From NCBI RefSeq assembly GCF_002836355.1, contig NZ_PJCA01000031.1, positions 434,001 through 498,000 of the forward strand: DNA of 64,000 bases, given 5' to 3'. Positions 17,610-25,405 of this stretch are shown one piece after another. This DNA comes from Moritella sp. Urea-trap-13. Its GTDB lineage: Bacteria > Pseudomonadota > Gammaproteobacteria > Enterobacterales > Moritellaceae. Position numbers and translations under genes: made by a program. The first letter of the stretch is position 1, and every line of letters starts with the position of its first letter. The notes under the pieces were generated by a model. That model had not been told where the DNA came from. It saw nothing but the letters and a program-made list of their open reading frames with translations, and did not search any database.

Positions 17610-17951
17610 ATGAACCTGACTGTTAAAGCCGGACTGCTATCTGCGTTGTTATTTCCGGGGGCGGGGCAATGGCTGCTAAAGAAACACTTAAGAGCGGCAA
17701 TATTTGCGGTTGCTGCTGGGATCCCGTTATATTACATAATGGATATAACCATGACCCAAACACAATTAATGGTTGATAAGGTATTGAGATCGCGAAGTAA
17801 TTTAGACATAGAAAATATCGCTGCATTGGTTAATCAGCAGATGGTAAATATAGATACGCAAGGTGTACAGTTTGCCACTTTTGCGTTACTTTGTGTTTGG
17901 GTTATCAATATTTTAGATGCTATTAAGCTTGCCAGAAAACATGCGGATTAA
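17610..17951 (+). CDS. Small membrane protein of unknown function
   Basis: The ATG at 17610 follows GGAG at proper spacing; a GTG two codons upstream is less likely. The 113-residue product has a helix pair at the N-terminus with AGLLSALLFPGAGQWLLKKH, a polar middle (about residues 50-85) and a C-terminal helix ending in a basic tail. The FPGAGQ segment recalls TM2-like and DUF5683-like small membrane proteins. I do not recognise a named family. It starts 13 bases after comEC and is probably co-transcribed with it, in the place where msbA usually follows. Confidence 0.65.
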   Translation: MNLTVKAGLLSALLFPGAGQWLLKKHLRAAIFAVAAGIPLYYIMDITMTQTQLMVDKVLRSRSNLDIENIAALVNQQMVNIDTQGVQFATFALLCVWVINILDAIKLARKHAD

Positions 17952-18002
17952 AGAAAGCCTTATGTTTGTTAACTCGCATCATAAACGTGCTACATTCGTT
18001 GT

Positions 18003-18914
18003 TTACTCGTCAGTATAAATGGCCGAAAGTGCTCGTTCTAAGGTTTCAAAATGAAACACAAAACCACTATCAAGTAATCGAGTTGGTAATACCCGCTGAC
18101 CGTATATAATAATATCGGCACGTTCACCGAGTAATAGCCTTAATAGTAACTTCGGGGTAGTGATACGTGCTTTGTTATTAAAGCTTGCGGCTAATTTATC
18201 CGAAAACTCACGATTAGTGACTGGGTTTGGCGATGTAAGGTTGAAGGTTCCTGAGCAGGTCTTATGCTGTATTAAATAATGGATGGCGGCAACCATATCA
18301 TCGATATGTATCCAAGACATATATTGGTCACCTTTGCCTATGGGACCACCTAGTCCTAATCTAAAGGGTAATTCCATTTTTTGTAAGGCACCGTTATTTT
18401 TACCGAGCACGATGCCAGTTCGCAATATGGCAGTGCGTGTGTTAGGGCAGGCTGTCCGAGCGATCTCTTCCCAGTGTTCACACAAATGACTTGAGTATTC
18501 AGGATAATGACGACCGTGAGTCTCATCAATTGTCTCACTACCTTGACGCCCGTAAACCCCAATCGCAGATCCACTGATAAATACTTCCGGTGTGATTGTT
18601 TTTGTTGCTATAAAGTCGGCTAATTGCTGCGTTATTTCCCAACGACTGGACTCTAATATGTGTTTGTGTTTATCACTCCACATTTTATCCATAATAGGTG
18701 ACCCCGCTAAATTGATAACGGCATCAATATGGATGGCACTTGGCAGTTCCTCTAATTGGGAGATGAATTTAATATTACTTGTGGAGATATGTGAAAAGGT
18801 TTTCTTTGCATTACTGACATTACGGGTTAATACCGTAAAGTTATAATCTTCATGGTGTGTATTAATGAATGCTTGGCCGATGAAACCGGTGCCACCCGTT
18901 ATCAATATATGCAT
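18003..18914 (-). CDS. yfcH: TIGR01777/YfcH-type NAD-dependent epimerase
   Basis: The 303-residue protein is an extended short-chain dehydrogenase-like enzyme of the YfcH/SDR39U1 group. The nucleotide-binding motif GGTGFIGQAF lies at residues 7-16. The group's own features follow: AVINLAGSPIMDKMWSDKHK, SGSAIGVYGRQGSETIDE, LRTGIVLGKNNGALQKM and GGPIGKGDQYMSWIHIDDMV. Length is typical. The substrate of this family is not known. It is separated from the upstream ArnT-like gene by a terminator and is probably a single-gene unit. Confidence 0.9.
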   Translation of the reverse strand: MHILITGGTGFIGQAFINTHHEDYNFTVLTRNVSNAKKTFSHISTSNIKFISQLEELPSAIHIDAVINLAGSPIMDKMWSDKHKHILESSRWEITQQLADFIATKTITPEVFISGSAIGVYGRQGSETIDETHGRHYPEYSSHLCEHWEEIARTACPNTRTAILRTGIVLGKNNGALQKMELPFRLGLGGPIGKGDQYMSWIHIDDMVAAIHYLIQHKTCSGTFNLTSPNPVTNREFSDKLAASFNNKARITTPKLLLRLLLGERADIIIYGQRVLPTRLLDSGFVFHFETLERALSAIYTDE

Positions 18915-18996
18915 GAGTTTTAAATTTTAAGTTATGTTACTGCTTAGTATAGATCAACTTGGTATTTATAATAGTAATAATATCGTCACTATAAGT

Positions 18997-19039
18997 AATA
19001 AAAAGCAAGTTAGATAATGACCTTAACTTGCTTTTTATT
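18997..19039. terminator. Intrinsic terminator downstream of ArnT-like gene
   Basis: A perfect 16-base inverted repeat (18997-19012 and 19024-19039; core AAAAAGCAAGTTA) closes an 11-base loop, with T-rich ends on either strand. It lies 45 bases past the stop of the ArnT-like gene and before the YfcH-like gene on the same strand, so it should end the glycosyltransferase transcript. Confidence 0.85.
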
Positions 19040-19083
19040 ATCAGATTTATACATTGATAACGCGAATGTTCACGTGTTGTAAA

Positions 19084-20565
19084 TTAATAATTTGCGTTAC
19101 AAAATACCAGTACACGTTTCTTTGCACGATCAACGACGTTGCATTGAGGTAAACTGGTGATCAGCAGTTCAGTCTCGTTTGATTTTCGTATAACAAAATA
19201 GGTGTCTTTTGTTATGTCTTGTACTGCAACTTCTAGTTTTATTTTACGTTCAACAGCCACGCCACGTGAGTAAAATTGTGCTGAGAATGGACGTTTGTCG
19301 ATATAGACTAACTCTTTATTCTGAGCTTGTGCTGACCATGTTTGCATCAACCCTTTCTCAGATTGTTTACTCGCCATTTCCGTGCGTAGTAAAATGGCGA
19401 CAATTAAAATTAATATCGGTGTTATTAAGCCTATTTTATAGACCTTGGTTGATAGGGGATTGTTACGTTGATATACCACCATCAATAATGCGAACGCCGG
19501 TAGGCAAGGCATGACATAACTTGATAAAATGTTACCGCTAAATGTGAACAGTAATAATGGTGCTAATAACCAAGCCCATAAGAAGCTGGTGTAGTTTAGC
19601 TCTACCGTGTCTTCGTCTTGTTGTGTTCTAGTTTCACCTTTTGTTCTTTTTGTCGTTTGTATGCTTTTAACCCATTGATAAATAAATAACGGTGTCCATG
19701 GTAGTGCTGAAGCAATCGCAAATAGCCAGATTGTCCCTTTTATCTCTTTGTGTGCGGTGCCGTATAAATCACCTTGCCAGCCACTGACTAAGAAACGTTT
19801 AATATGCTCGCCAACAATAAAATAATTAAGGAAACCCGGTGAAGAGTCCTCCGCGATAATGTACCAAGGCAGGCTCGTCGCAAGGAACAGCGGAATGCCA
19901 GTTTTCCACGGTAAACTACGGAACATGCTCATCCAGGTTTTGTTAAACAAGGCCCAAATAAACAAGCTCATACCAATGAGTACTAATGATAAAGGACCTT
20001 TCGCTAACATACCTATTGTTAAACCGATGAAAAACAAATGTCCCCATAATGCCGATTTGTTTTTATAGTTGAGCCAAAATGCAGCCATACTTAAGGTAAT
20101 GCCGAGTGTCAGTGCCGTGTCTGTCATTACTGCGCCTGTGACAACGATAAATGTTGCAGTCGTTGCCAGAATACCTGCCGCTAGCCATGCCTCTTGTTTA
20201 CGCTCTGACCGTGAATGTGATGGGGTGATGCTGTAAGCAAGCAGTGCGACGATGAATAACACCAAACCACCAGCGAGTAGGTGCGGTATTCTAACTGCGA
20301 ATTCATTTAAACCAAAGAGTGTAATACCTGTGGCGCTCATCCAAGTGAATAGTGGTGGTTTGCCCCAAAATGGTACGTTGTAATCAAACATCGGCGTGAT
20401 CCAGTTGCCTGTTTCTGCCATGATCCTAGCCATTTCACCATAACGTGCTTCGGTAGTATCCATAAGAGGAAAAAAACCAAGGGTAAATAATCTTATTGCT
20501 ATCGCGGCGATAACAAGTGTTATCGCTATTTTGGTTAAAGATACATTGTTTACTGCTTTAGACAT
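19084..20565 (-). CDS. ArnT-like (PMT family) lipid-linked sugar transferase
   Basis: The 493-residue inner-membrane protein has about ten to twelve helices. It carries the ArnT/GT83 signature in the first periplasmic loop: TTEARYGEMARIMAETGNW with the acidic active-site residue, then VPFWGKPPLFTWM. These enzymes take a sugar from an undecaprenyl phosphate carrier and attach it to lipid A or another periplasmic acceptor. The short C-terminal soluble domain (about residues 400-493) includes KQSEKGLMQTWSAQA and FYSRGVAVERKI. The gene starts seven bases after the GtrB-like gene, a natural partner. ArnT itself is about 550 residues and no arnBCADEF genes are near, so I do not use that name. Confidence 0.82.
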   Translation of the reverse strand: MSKAVNNVSLTKIAITLVIAAIAIRLFTLGFFPLMDTTEARYGEMARIMAETGNWITPMFDYNVPFWGKPPLFTWMSATGITLFGLNEFAVRIPHLLAGGLVLFIVALLAYSITPSHSRSERKQEAWLAAGILATTATFIVVTGAVMTDTALTLGITLSMAAFWLNYKNKSALWGHLFFIGLTIGMLAKGPLSLVLIGMSLFIWALFNKTWMSMFRSLPWKTGIPLFLATSLPWYIIAEDSSPGFLNYFIVGEHIKRFLVSGWQGDLYGTAHKEIKGTIWLFAIASALPWTPLFIYQWVKSIQTTKRTKGETRTQQDEDTVELNYTSFLWAWLLAPLLLFTFSGNILSSYVMPCLPAFALLMVVYQRNNPLSTKVYKIGLITPILILIVAILLRTEMASKQSEKGLMQTWSAQAQNKELVYIDKRPFSAQFYSRGVAVERKIKLEVAVQDITKDTYFVIRKSNETELLITSLPQCNVVDRAKKRVLVFCNANY

Positions 20566-20572
20566 GTTAAGA

Positions 20573-21652
20573 CTAGCCTTGTTTAAAATTAGTATTGTGT
20601 GCTTGGTGTGCTTGGTGTGTATGTCGGGGGTTATTGGTATGCCTGCTTAGGTTGAAAGCTATATTGGGTTCTGCGGTTTGTTCATTCATTACAATAAAGT
20701 TGGGACGTTGTTTTGATTCAATAAATAAGCGACCGACATACTCACCCATCAGACCAATCGACAACAATTGTATGCCGCCAAGTAATAATACGACGGTCAT
20801 TAATGAAGGGTAACCAGCAACTGGGTCGCCCCAGAATAGTGTCTTACTCACCAGCACTATTGCCATCATTACCGAAATAATGGATGTGACCACCCCTGCT
20901 GCAGTTGCGATACGTAAGGGTCTGATACTGAAAGATGTAATACCTTCAAAAGCGAGGTGGATAAGTTTGGTGTAATTCCACTTCGTTGTGCCAGCTTGAC
21001 GTGCGTCACGGTCAAATTGCAGCGTGCAAGTATTGAAGCCAGGCCAAGAGAGTAAGCCTTTCATAAAACGATTACGTTCTGGTAAGTTATTAATAACGTC
21101 GACAACTTTACGATCAAGTAAGCGGAAGTCACCAACATTACACGGCATTTCAATATCAGCGAGACGGTTGATCAATTTATAAAATAGGTGCGCTGTTGTC
21201 CGTTTTAACCAGTTTTCACCATGGCGTTCTTTGCGCTGCATGTTAACGACATCATAGCCATTTTCCCATTCGCTGATCATCTGTGGAATTAACTCGGGTG
21301 GATCTTGTAAGTCGGCATCCAATAGTATTACCGCACGACCTACTGTATTTGCCATGCCCGCCGTCATCGCCGCTTCTTTACCAAAGTTACGACTGAGCTT
21401 TATGCAACGCACGGTATGATTGTTAGCGGTAAAACCAATGACTTGTGACCATGAATCATCATTACTACCGTCATCGACATAAATGATCTCGCACGGTTGC
21501 TGTAGAGTATTCAGGACAGCTATAACACGTTGGTGACAGTCTGTTAGTACTTCATCTTCATTAAAAAATGGGATCACGATAGACAATAAAGGCGGCAATG
21601 TGCTTTTATTTGCCTCTCTGTGTTCGGTAATGGATGTGATACTGGCTGGCAT
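20573..21652 (-). CDS. GtrB/ArnC-type undecaprenyl-phosphate glycosyltransferase
   Basis: The ATG at 21652 gives 359 residues; a TTG eight codons upstream is the alternative. A GT2 domain (residues about 25-230) shows LSIVIPFFNEDEVLTDC, YVDDGSNDDSW, LSRNFGKEAAM and LLDADLQDPPELI. A DPM1-like end follows (QAGTTKWNYTKLIHLAFEGI), then two membrane helices. It transfers a sugar from a nucleotide to undecaprenyl phosphate on the cytoplasmic face. The product would be flipped, perhaps by the GtrA protein at 23757, and used by the ArnT-like enzyme encoded next. The C-terminal tail is His-rich (NPRHTHQAHQAHNTN), unusual for the family. Confidence 0.88.
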   Translation of the reverse strand: MPASITSITEHREANKSTLPPLLSIVIPFFNEDEVLTDCHQRVIAVLNTLQQPCEIIYVDDGSNDDSWSQVIGFTANNHTVRCIKLSRNFGKEAAMTAGMANTVGRAVILLDADLQDPPELIPQMISEWENGYDVVNMQRKERHGENWLKRTTAHLFYKLINRLADIEMPCNVGDFRLLDRKVVDVINNLPERNRFMKGLLSWPGFNTCTLQFDRDARQAGTTKWNYTKLIHLAFEGITSFSIRPLRIATAAGVVTSIISVMMAIVLVSKTLFWGDPVAGYPSLMTVVLLLGGIQLLSIGLMGEYVGRLFIESKQRPNFIVMNEQTAEPNIAFNLSRHTNNPRHTHQAHQAHNTNFKQG

Positions 21653-21713
21653 AGTAAATTCCGAGATGGATAACAATGCATGCAGTCTAGATCAAGCTGT
21701 GTGGAATTAATGT

Positions 21714-21772
21714 TTTCGACATGTTTTTGACATTTTTACATTATTTCGACATCAAATTTGTCATAATGACAT
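21714..21772 (+). promoter_or_regulatory. GACAT direct repeats and palindrome upstream of response regulator
   Basis: Four copies of GACAT end at 21722, 21733, 21752 and 21772. The first three sit in TTTCGACAT or TTTTGACAT. The first two are 11 bases apart, the phasing OmpR/PhoB-type regulators often use. The stretch ends in the palindrome TGTCATAATGACA (21759-21771), which contains a -10-like CATAAT. Lying between the divergent GtrB-like and regulator genes, it is a good candidate for regulator binding. This is inference from pattern only. Confidence 0.45.
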
Positions 21773-21800
21773 GGTATTTAATTATTGGATTGAACGGTTA

Positions 21801-22475
21801 ATGAAAATATTATTAGTGGAAGATCATCAAGATATAGCAGGCATCATCTTTGATTTTTTTGAGATAAAAGGTTACACCTTAGATTATGCGCAAGATGGTG
21901 TGCATGGTTATGAACTTGCTAGTAATAATTATTATGATTTAATTATTTTAGATATTCAAATGCCGCGTATGGATGGTTTGACCGTTTGTCAAAAGTTAAG
22001 AGAGCAGGGCAACGATACCCCCATTTTAATGCTCACAGCGCGTGATACCCGTGAAGATACGTTGGCTGGATTCGATTGTGGTGCCGATGATTACCTTATC
22101 AAACCCTTTGATCTCGATATTCTAGCTGCCCGTGTGCAAGCATTACACCGCCGTCGTAGTGGAAAAAATTCAGCCAAAAAATTAACCTTTAATGAATTAT
22201 CATTAGACTTGAAAACCCATATTGCCACTCGTAATGGTTGTAATTTTGAGTTAAACCCAACTCAGTTTACGATTTTGAAATTGCTGATGATGCGCAGCCC
22301 TGAGATCGTGACGAAAAATGAAATTATAAATGCTATTTGGGGTGAAGATGAACCCGAAGGTGACATTTTACGCAGTCACATTTATCAGTTACGTAACCAG
22401 GTTGATAAGCCTTTTCAATCTCATTACATTAAAACCTTGTCGAAAATTGGTTATCAACTTATTTCTGTTAAATAG
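21801..22475 (+). CDS. OmpR/PhoB-family response regulator
   Basis: The start at 21801 (MKILLVEDHQDIAG) fits the family; an earlier in-frame ATG at 21771 would add ten residues but overlaps the putative -10 region. The 224-residue protein has a receiver domain with acidic pocket EDH, phospho-acceptor Asp in LIILDIQMPRMDGL near residue 51, and switch residues LMLTARD and LIKPFD. A winged-helix domain follows (FELNPTQFTILKLLMMRSP, GDILRSHIYQLRNQV). It is paired with the kinase gene 18 bases downstream. Targets are unknown; the flanking lipid-linked sugar genes are an obvious guess. Confidence 0.93.
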   Translation: MKILLVEDHQDIAGIIFDFFEIKGYTLDYAQDGVHGYELASNNYYDLIILDIQMPRMDGLTVCQKLREQGNDTPILMLTARDTREDTLAGFDCGADDYLIKPFDLDILAARVQALHRRRSGKNSAKKLTFNELSLDLKTHIATRNGCNFELNPTQFTILKLLMMRSPEIVTKNEIINAIWGEDEPEGDILRSHIYQLRNQVDKPFQSHYIKTLSKIGYQLISVK

Positions 22476-22493
22476 TTAGGCTTAGAGATTATT

Positions 22494-23747
22494 ATGGCGA
22501 AAGTGCGTTCGGCTAAACAACTCACATTTATCTATTTTTCGATTGTGGCGTTCGCGATCATCATGATCCATGCAACAGTACTTGATTCAACACTCGAAAG
22601 TATTGAGCAATTAAGTATTCAGAATAGATTAATACTGCAAAAAGAATCGATTATTGAAAAATCAAAATCATCTGGACACGCTCGTTCGTTTAAGATTGAT
22701 GAATTTACAAGAGGTTATATTGACCGTGTCACTTTACCTGAGCTGGTGGATGAGAATTTATACCTTCCTATTGATGAAGCCGTTGAAATTCGACAAAATA
22801 ATTCTTTAGGTACAGAATTTTTCTTGATGAAACTTGCTACATTGGATCAAGACAATCCGTTCATTTACATTGTCCATAGTGACCCTGCTTTTGAAATGGG
22901 CGAAGAGGAGATAATGTGGACACAATCATGGCAGTCGTTGACTTCATTGTTTCTTCTCATTGTCGCTTTATTAGTTGTTATGCGTATTGCAGACCGACTA
23001 ACCGCACCGATATCAGTATTAGCTCAACAGATTGCGCGTCGCTCACCGGATGATACCAGTGATATCGAACTACCTGCGGGCATTGCGACTAAAGAATTAT
23101 TACAGCTTGTTGATAGTTATAATCAGAATCAACAACAGAAAAATGCGTTAATTGAGCGAGAGCGCGCCTTTAATCGTATGGCGAGTCATGAGTTACGCAC
23201 GCCATTAATGGTGATGAAAGGGGCGACTAATTTATTGAGTTATAGTAATGAACCTGAATTTATCAAAAAACAACAAGTACGCTTGCAAAGTGCAGCAAAT
23301 GAGATGAATGATTTTATTGATGCATTACTGTCTTTAACTAAATCGGAACAAGACTTAGCGCTATCAAAACGAGAGCTGACTAAAGATGAAATCATGGTGA
23401 GTGTGGATGCACACAGTGCTTTACTTAGCTCAAAACCTGTCGCTGTTAACGTGATCATAAAGCAAGCGCCCCTAGTGACTATCCCTGAAGTAGCGTTAAA
23501 ATTGTTACTGGGTAATTTATTAAAAAATGCTTTTGTGTATACTGAATCCGGTGAAGTGAAAGTCGTTGTTGATTGCAACTCAATTACTGTTATTGATACT
23601 GGCATTGGTCTTTATAATAAACAACGTAATGATGAAGGGCATGGTTTAGGTCTGTTAATTACCAGAGATATTTGTCGTAAATATAACTGGCAATTTGAGC
23701 TTAAAAATAATGAGGCTGGTGGCTGTAGTGCGATTATATCGCTGTAG
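22494..23747 (+). CDS. Sensor histidine kinase
   Basis: The 417-residue kinase has a membrane helix near residues 10-30, a periplasmic sensor of about 110 residues (KIDEFTRGYIDRVTLPEL), and a second helix near 150-165. A short linker precedes the H-box MASHELRTPLMVMKGA near residue 227. The ATP-binding part has N-box LLGNLLKNAFVYTES, G1 DTGIGLY and G2 GHGLGLLITRD. It should autophosphorylate and phosphorylate the regulator encoded just before it. The sensor domain is not one I recognise. The gene ends nine bases from the convergent GtrA gene. Confidence 0.92.
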   Translation: MAKVRSAKQLTFIYFSIVAFAIIMIHATVLDSTLESIEQLSIQNRLILQKESIIEKSKSSGHARSFKIDEFTRGYIDRVTLPELVDENLYLPIDEAVEIRQNNSLGTEFFLMKLATLDQDNPFIYIVHSDPAFEMGEEEIMWTQSWQSLTSLFLLIVALLVVMRIADRLTAPISVLAQQIARRSPDDTSDIELPAGIATKELLQLVDSYNQNQQQKNALIERERAFNRMASHELRTPLMVMKGATNLLSYSNEPEFIKKQQVRLQSAANEMNDFIDALLSLTKSEQDLALSKRELTKDEIMVSVDAHSALLSSKPVAVNVIIKQAPLVTIPEVALKLLLGNLLKNAFVYTESGEVKVVVDCNSITVIDTGIGLYNKQRNDEGHGLGLLITRDICRKYNWQFELKNNEAGGCSAIISL

Positions 23748-23756
23748 ATTGATTGA

Positions 23757-24158
23757 CTACCGATTTACCTGTTTAGCAAATACCCACCGGTCAGCTAAAA
23801 AATAGTTAATTAGCATGCCGAATATAATACCTGGGATGATTGCTAAGATTGCCGCAGTTCCAGTGAGAGATAAAGCTGACACTAAAAACCAATAGCAAAG
23901 TAGGTTAGGGATCGCACCGAAGCATGATGAGCATAGAAATTTACTCCACTCTTGAAGTAATCCTGAATCACTGTCTAATTGTTGCTCTTTAAAGGTAAAA
24001 GTACGGTTCAGTAGCCAATTGCTATTTACGGCAAAGAAAAACGCCAGTAACCGTGCAGCGAATAAAGGCATTAATGTCGAGAATAATATCATAGTGCTTA
24101 AATCGACGATAAAGCCAATGCCACCGACACAAGCAAATTTAATATATTTGTTATTCAT
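23757..24158 (-). CDS. GtrA family membrane protein
   Basis: The 133-residue protein has four membrane helices and the GtrA pattern: YIKFACVGGIGFIVDLSTM at the start, FAVNSNWLLNRTFTF after the second helix and ADRWVFAKQ at the end. GtrA proteins are thought to flip undecaprenyl-phosphate sugars to the periplasm. The likely partners, a GtrB-like and an ArnT-like protein, are encoded on the same strand but beyond the two-component system, so this gene has its own promoter. Confidence 0.88.
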   Translation of the reverse strand: MNNKYIKFACVGGIGFIVDLSTMILFSTLMPLFAARLLAFFFAVNSNWLLNRTFTFKEQQLDSDSGLLQEWSKFLCSSCFGAIPNLLCYWFLVSALSLTGTAAILAIIPGIIFGMLINYFLADRWVFAKQVNR

Positions 24159-24302
24159 GTTTAGTCTTAGCTAACAGGTTTGAAATTGTAAACCTAACAT
24201 CTGAGATGTAGAAAAAACGTGAATAACAAAATCAGTTGCGCTAGTGCATGAGCTGGATACCTAAAGCGAAACTTAGTTTTATGTTTTACATTATGTAATA
24301 AC

Positions 24303-24776
24303 TTACAATAAGAAATCTTCATAAATCGGGTTAAATACGGTCGCACTATTTATTAATGCATTCGCGGTGAGCGCAGGTACGCCATAAACTTCGGCTCTGA
24401 CTTGATGACGTGCTTTTATCGTATCAAGCAAGATAGCAAAGTCACCATCACCAGAGAGTAGGATGACAGTATCGACAGACTCTGCGACTTGTAACACATC
24501 GATCGTTATCCCAACATCCCAATCACCTTTTGCGCTGCCATCGCTGCGTTGGATAAAGGGTTTTAGTTTTACATCAAAACCAATATGTTTGAGTGCATCT
24601 TGGAACTTTCGTTGCTGATCATCATTTCTGTCAATCGCATAAGCATACGCAGTGACTACGTCGCCTTGCAATAATAAATGCTGCCAGAGCTTGCGGTAAT
24701 TAAACTGACGCCCGTAAGTTTGGCGAGTGGTGTAGTAAATATTCTGTACGTCAACGAACACAGCGATTTTTTGCAC
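24303..24776 (-). CDS. NYN-domain (PIN-like) putative RNase
   Basis: The 157-residue cytoplasmic protein has the NYN/LabA-type fold motifs with acidic residues in the expected places: IAVFVDVQNIYYTTR at the N-terminus, KGDWDVGITIDVLQ in the middle and VILLSGDGDFAILLD near residue 105. These form the metal site of PIN-like nucleases. Activity on RNA is known for some relatives but not shown for this one. It lies 51 bases after the YaiI-like gene on the same strand and may be co-transcribed. Confidence 0.85.
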   Translation of the reverse strand: MQKIAVFVDVQNIYYTTRQTYGRQFNYRKLWQHLLLQGDVVTAYAYAIDRNDDQQRKFQDALKHIGFDVKLKPFIQRSDGSAKGDWDVGITIDVLQVAESVDTVILLSGDGDFAILLDTIKARHQVRAEVYGVPALTANALINSATVFNPIYEDFLL

Positions 24777-24827
24777 TATATATTCCTATTTTTCCGCGGT
24801 AGATTTATCAATTACCATGATAATGGA

Positions 24828-25295
24828 TTATGTTTTGTTTGCGTATTTAGCGAGGTACTGATCCAACGCATTACCAAATGCCTGTTTATCTTTTACGCCT
24901 AGTGCCGCTGGCCCACCTGTCATTTCCCCACTTGCTCGCATGGTATCCATAAAATCACGCATATTAAGACGCTGACGGATATTACTTAGTGTGTACTTTT
25001 CGCCACGCGAAGTAATAACGTGCGCGCCTTTTTCGATCACTTCAGCAGCTAAGGGGATATCTGAAGTAATGACGAGGTCATCTTTCGACATTTTTAATAC
25101 GATGTGATCATCTGCAACATCAAAACCTGAAGGGACTTGGGTCATTGATATATAAGGCGAGGCTGGTACACGTATGTAATGATTCGCGACAAGCACTAAT
25201 GGTACTTTTACACGTACTGCAGCACGAAAAAGAATTTCCTTCATTGGGGTCGGACAAGCATCTGCATCAACCCAAATTGTAATATTGTTTTTCAT
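24828..25295 (-). CDS. yaiI: YaiI/YqxD family protein (DUF188)
   Basis: The 155-residue protein matches the YaiI family over its whole length: [28 protein letters not shown]-like [29 protein letters not shown], then [15 protein letters not shown] and [19 protein letters not shown]. Its acidic N-terminal motif is compatible with a nuclease-type metal site, but biochemical function is not established. It is followed by another PIN-like gene on the same strand. Confidence 0.93.
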   Translation of the reverse strand: MKNNITIWVDADACPTPMKEILFRAAVRVKVPLVLVANHYIRVPASPYISMTQVPSGFDVADDHIVLKMSKDDLVITSDIPLAAEVIEKGAHVITSRGEKYTLSNIRQRLNMRDFMDTMRASGEMTGGPAALGVKDKQAFGNALDQYLAKYANKT

Positions 25296-25405
25296 ATAAC
25301 CTTCATACTTATTTAAAGGGGGTATTTTAACGTATAAAAAGATAAAAATGTTGGTGAGTTGTTATTTATTAGCCATACTTAATTTAAGTTCACAGGGAGA
25401 CTATT

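Noticed and set aside
19084-20565. Naming the gene arnT
   Set aside because: The PMT signature is clear, but the rest of the arn operon is absent and the protein is shorter than ArnT, so the sugar transferred is unknown.
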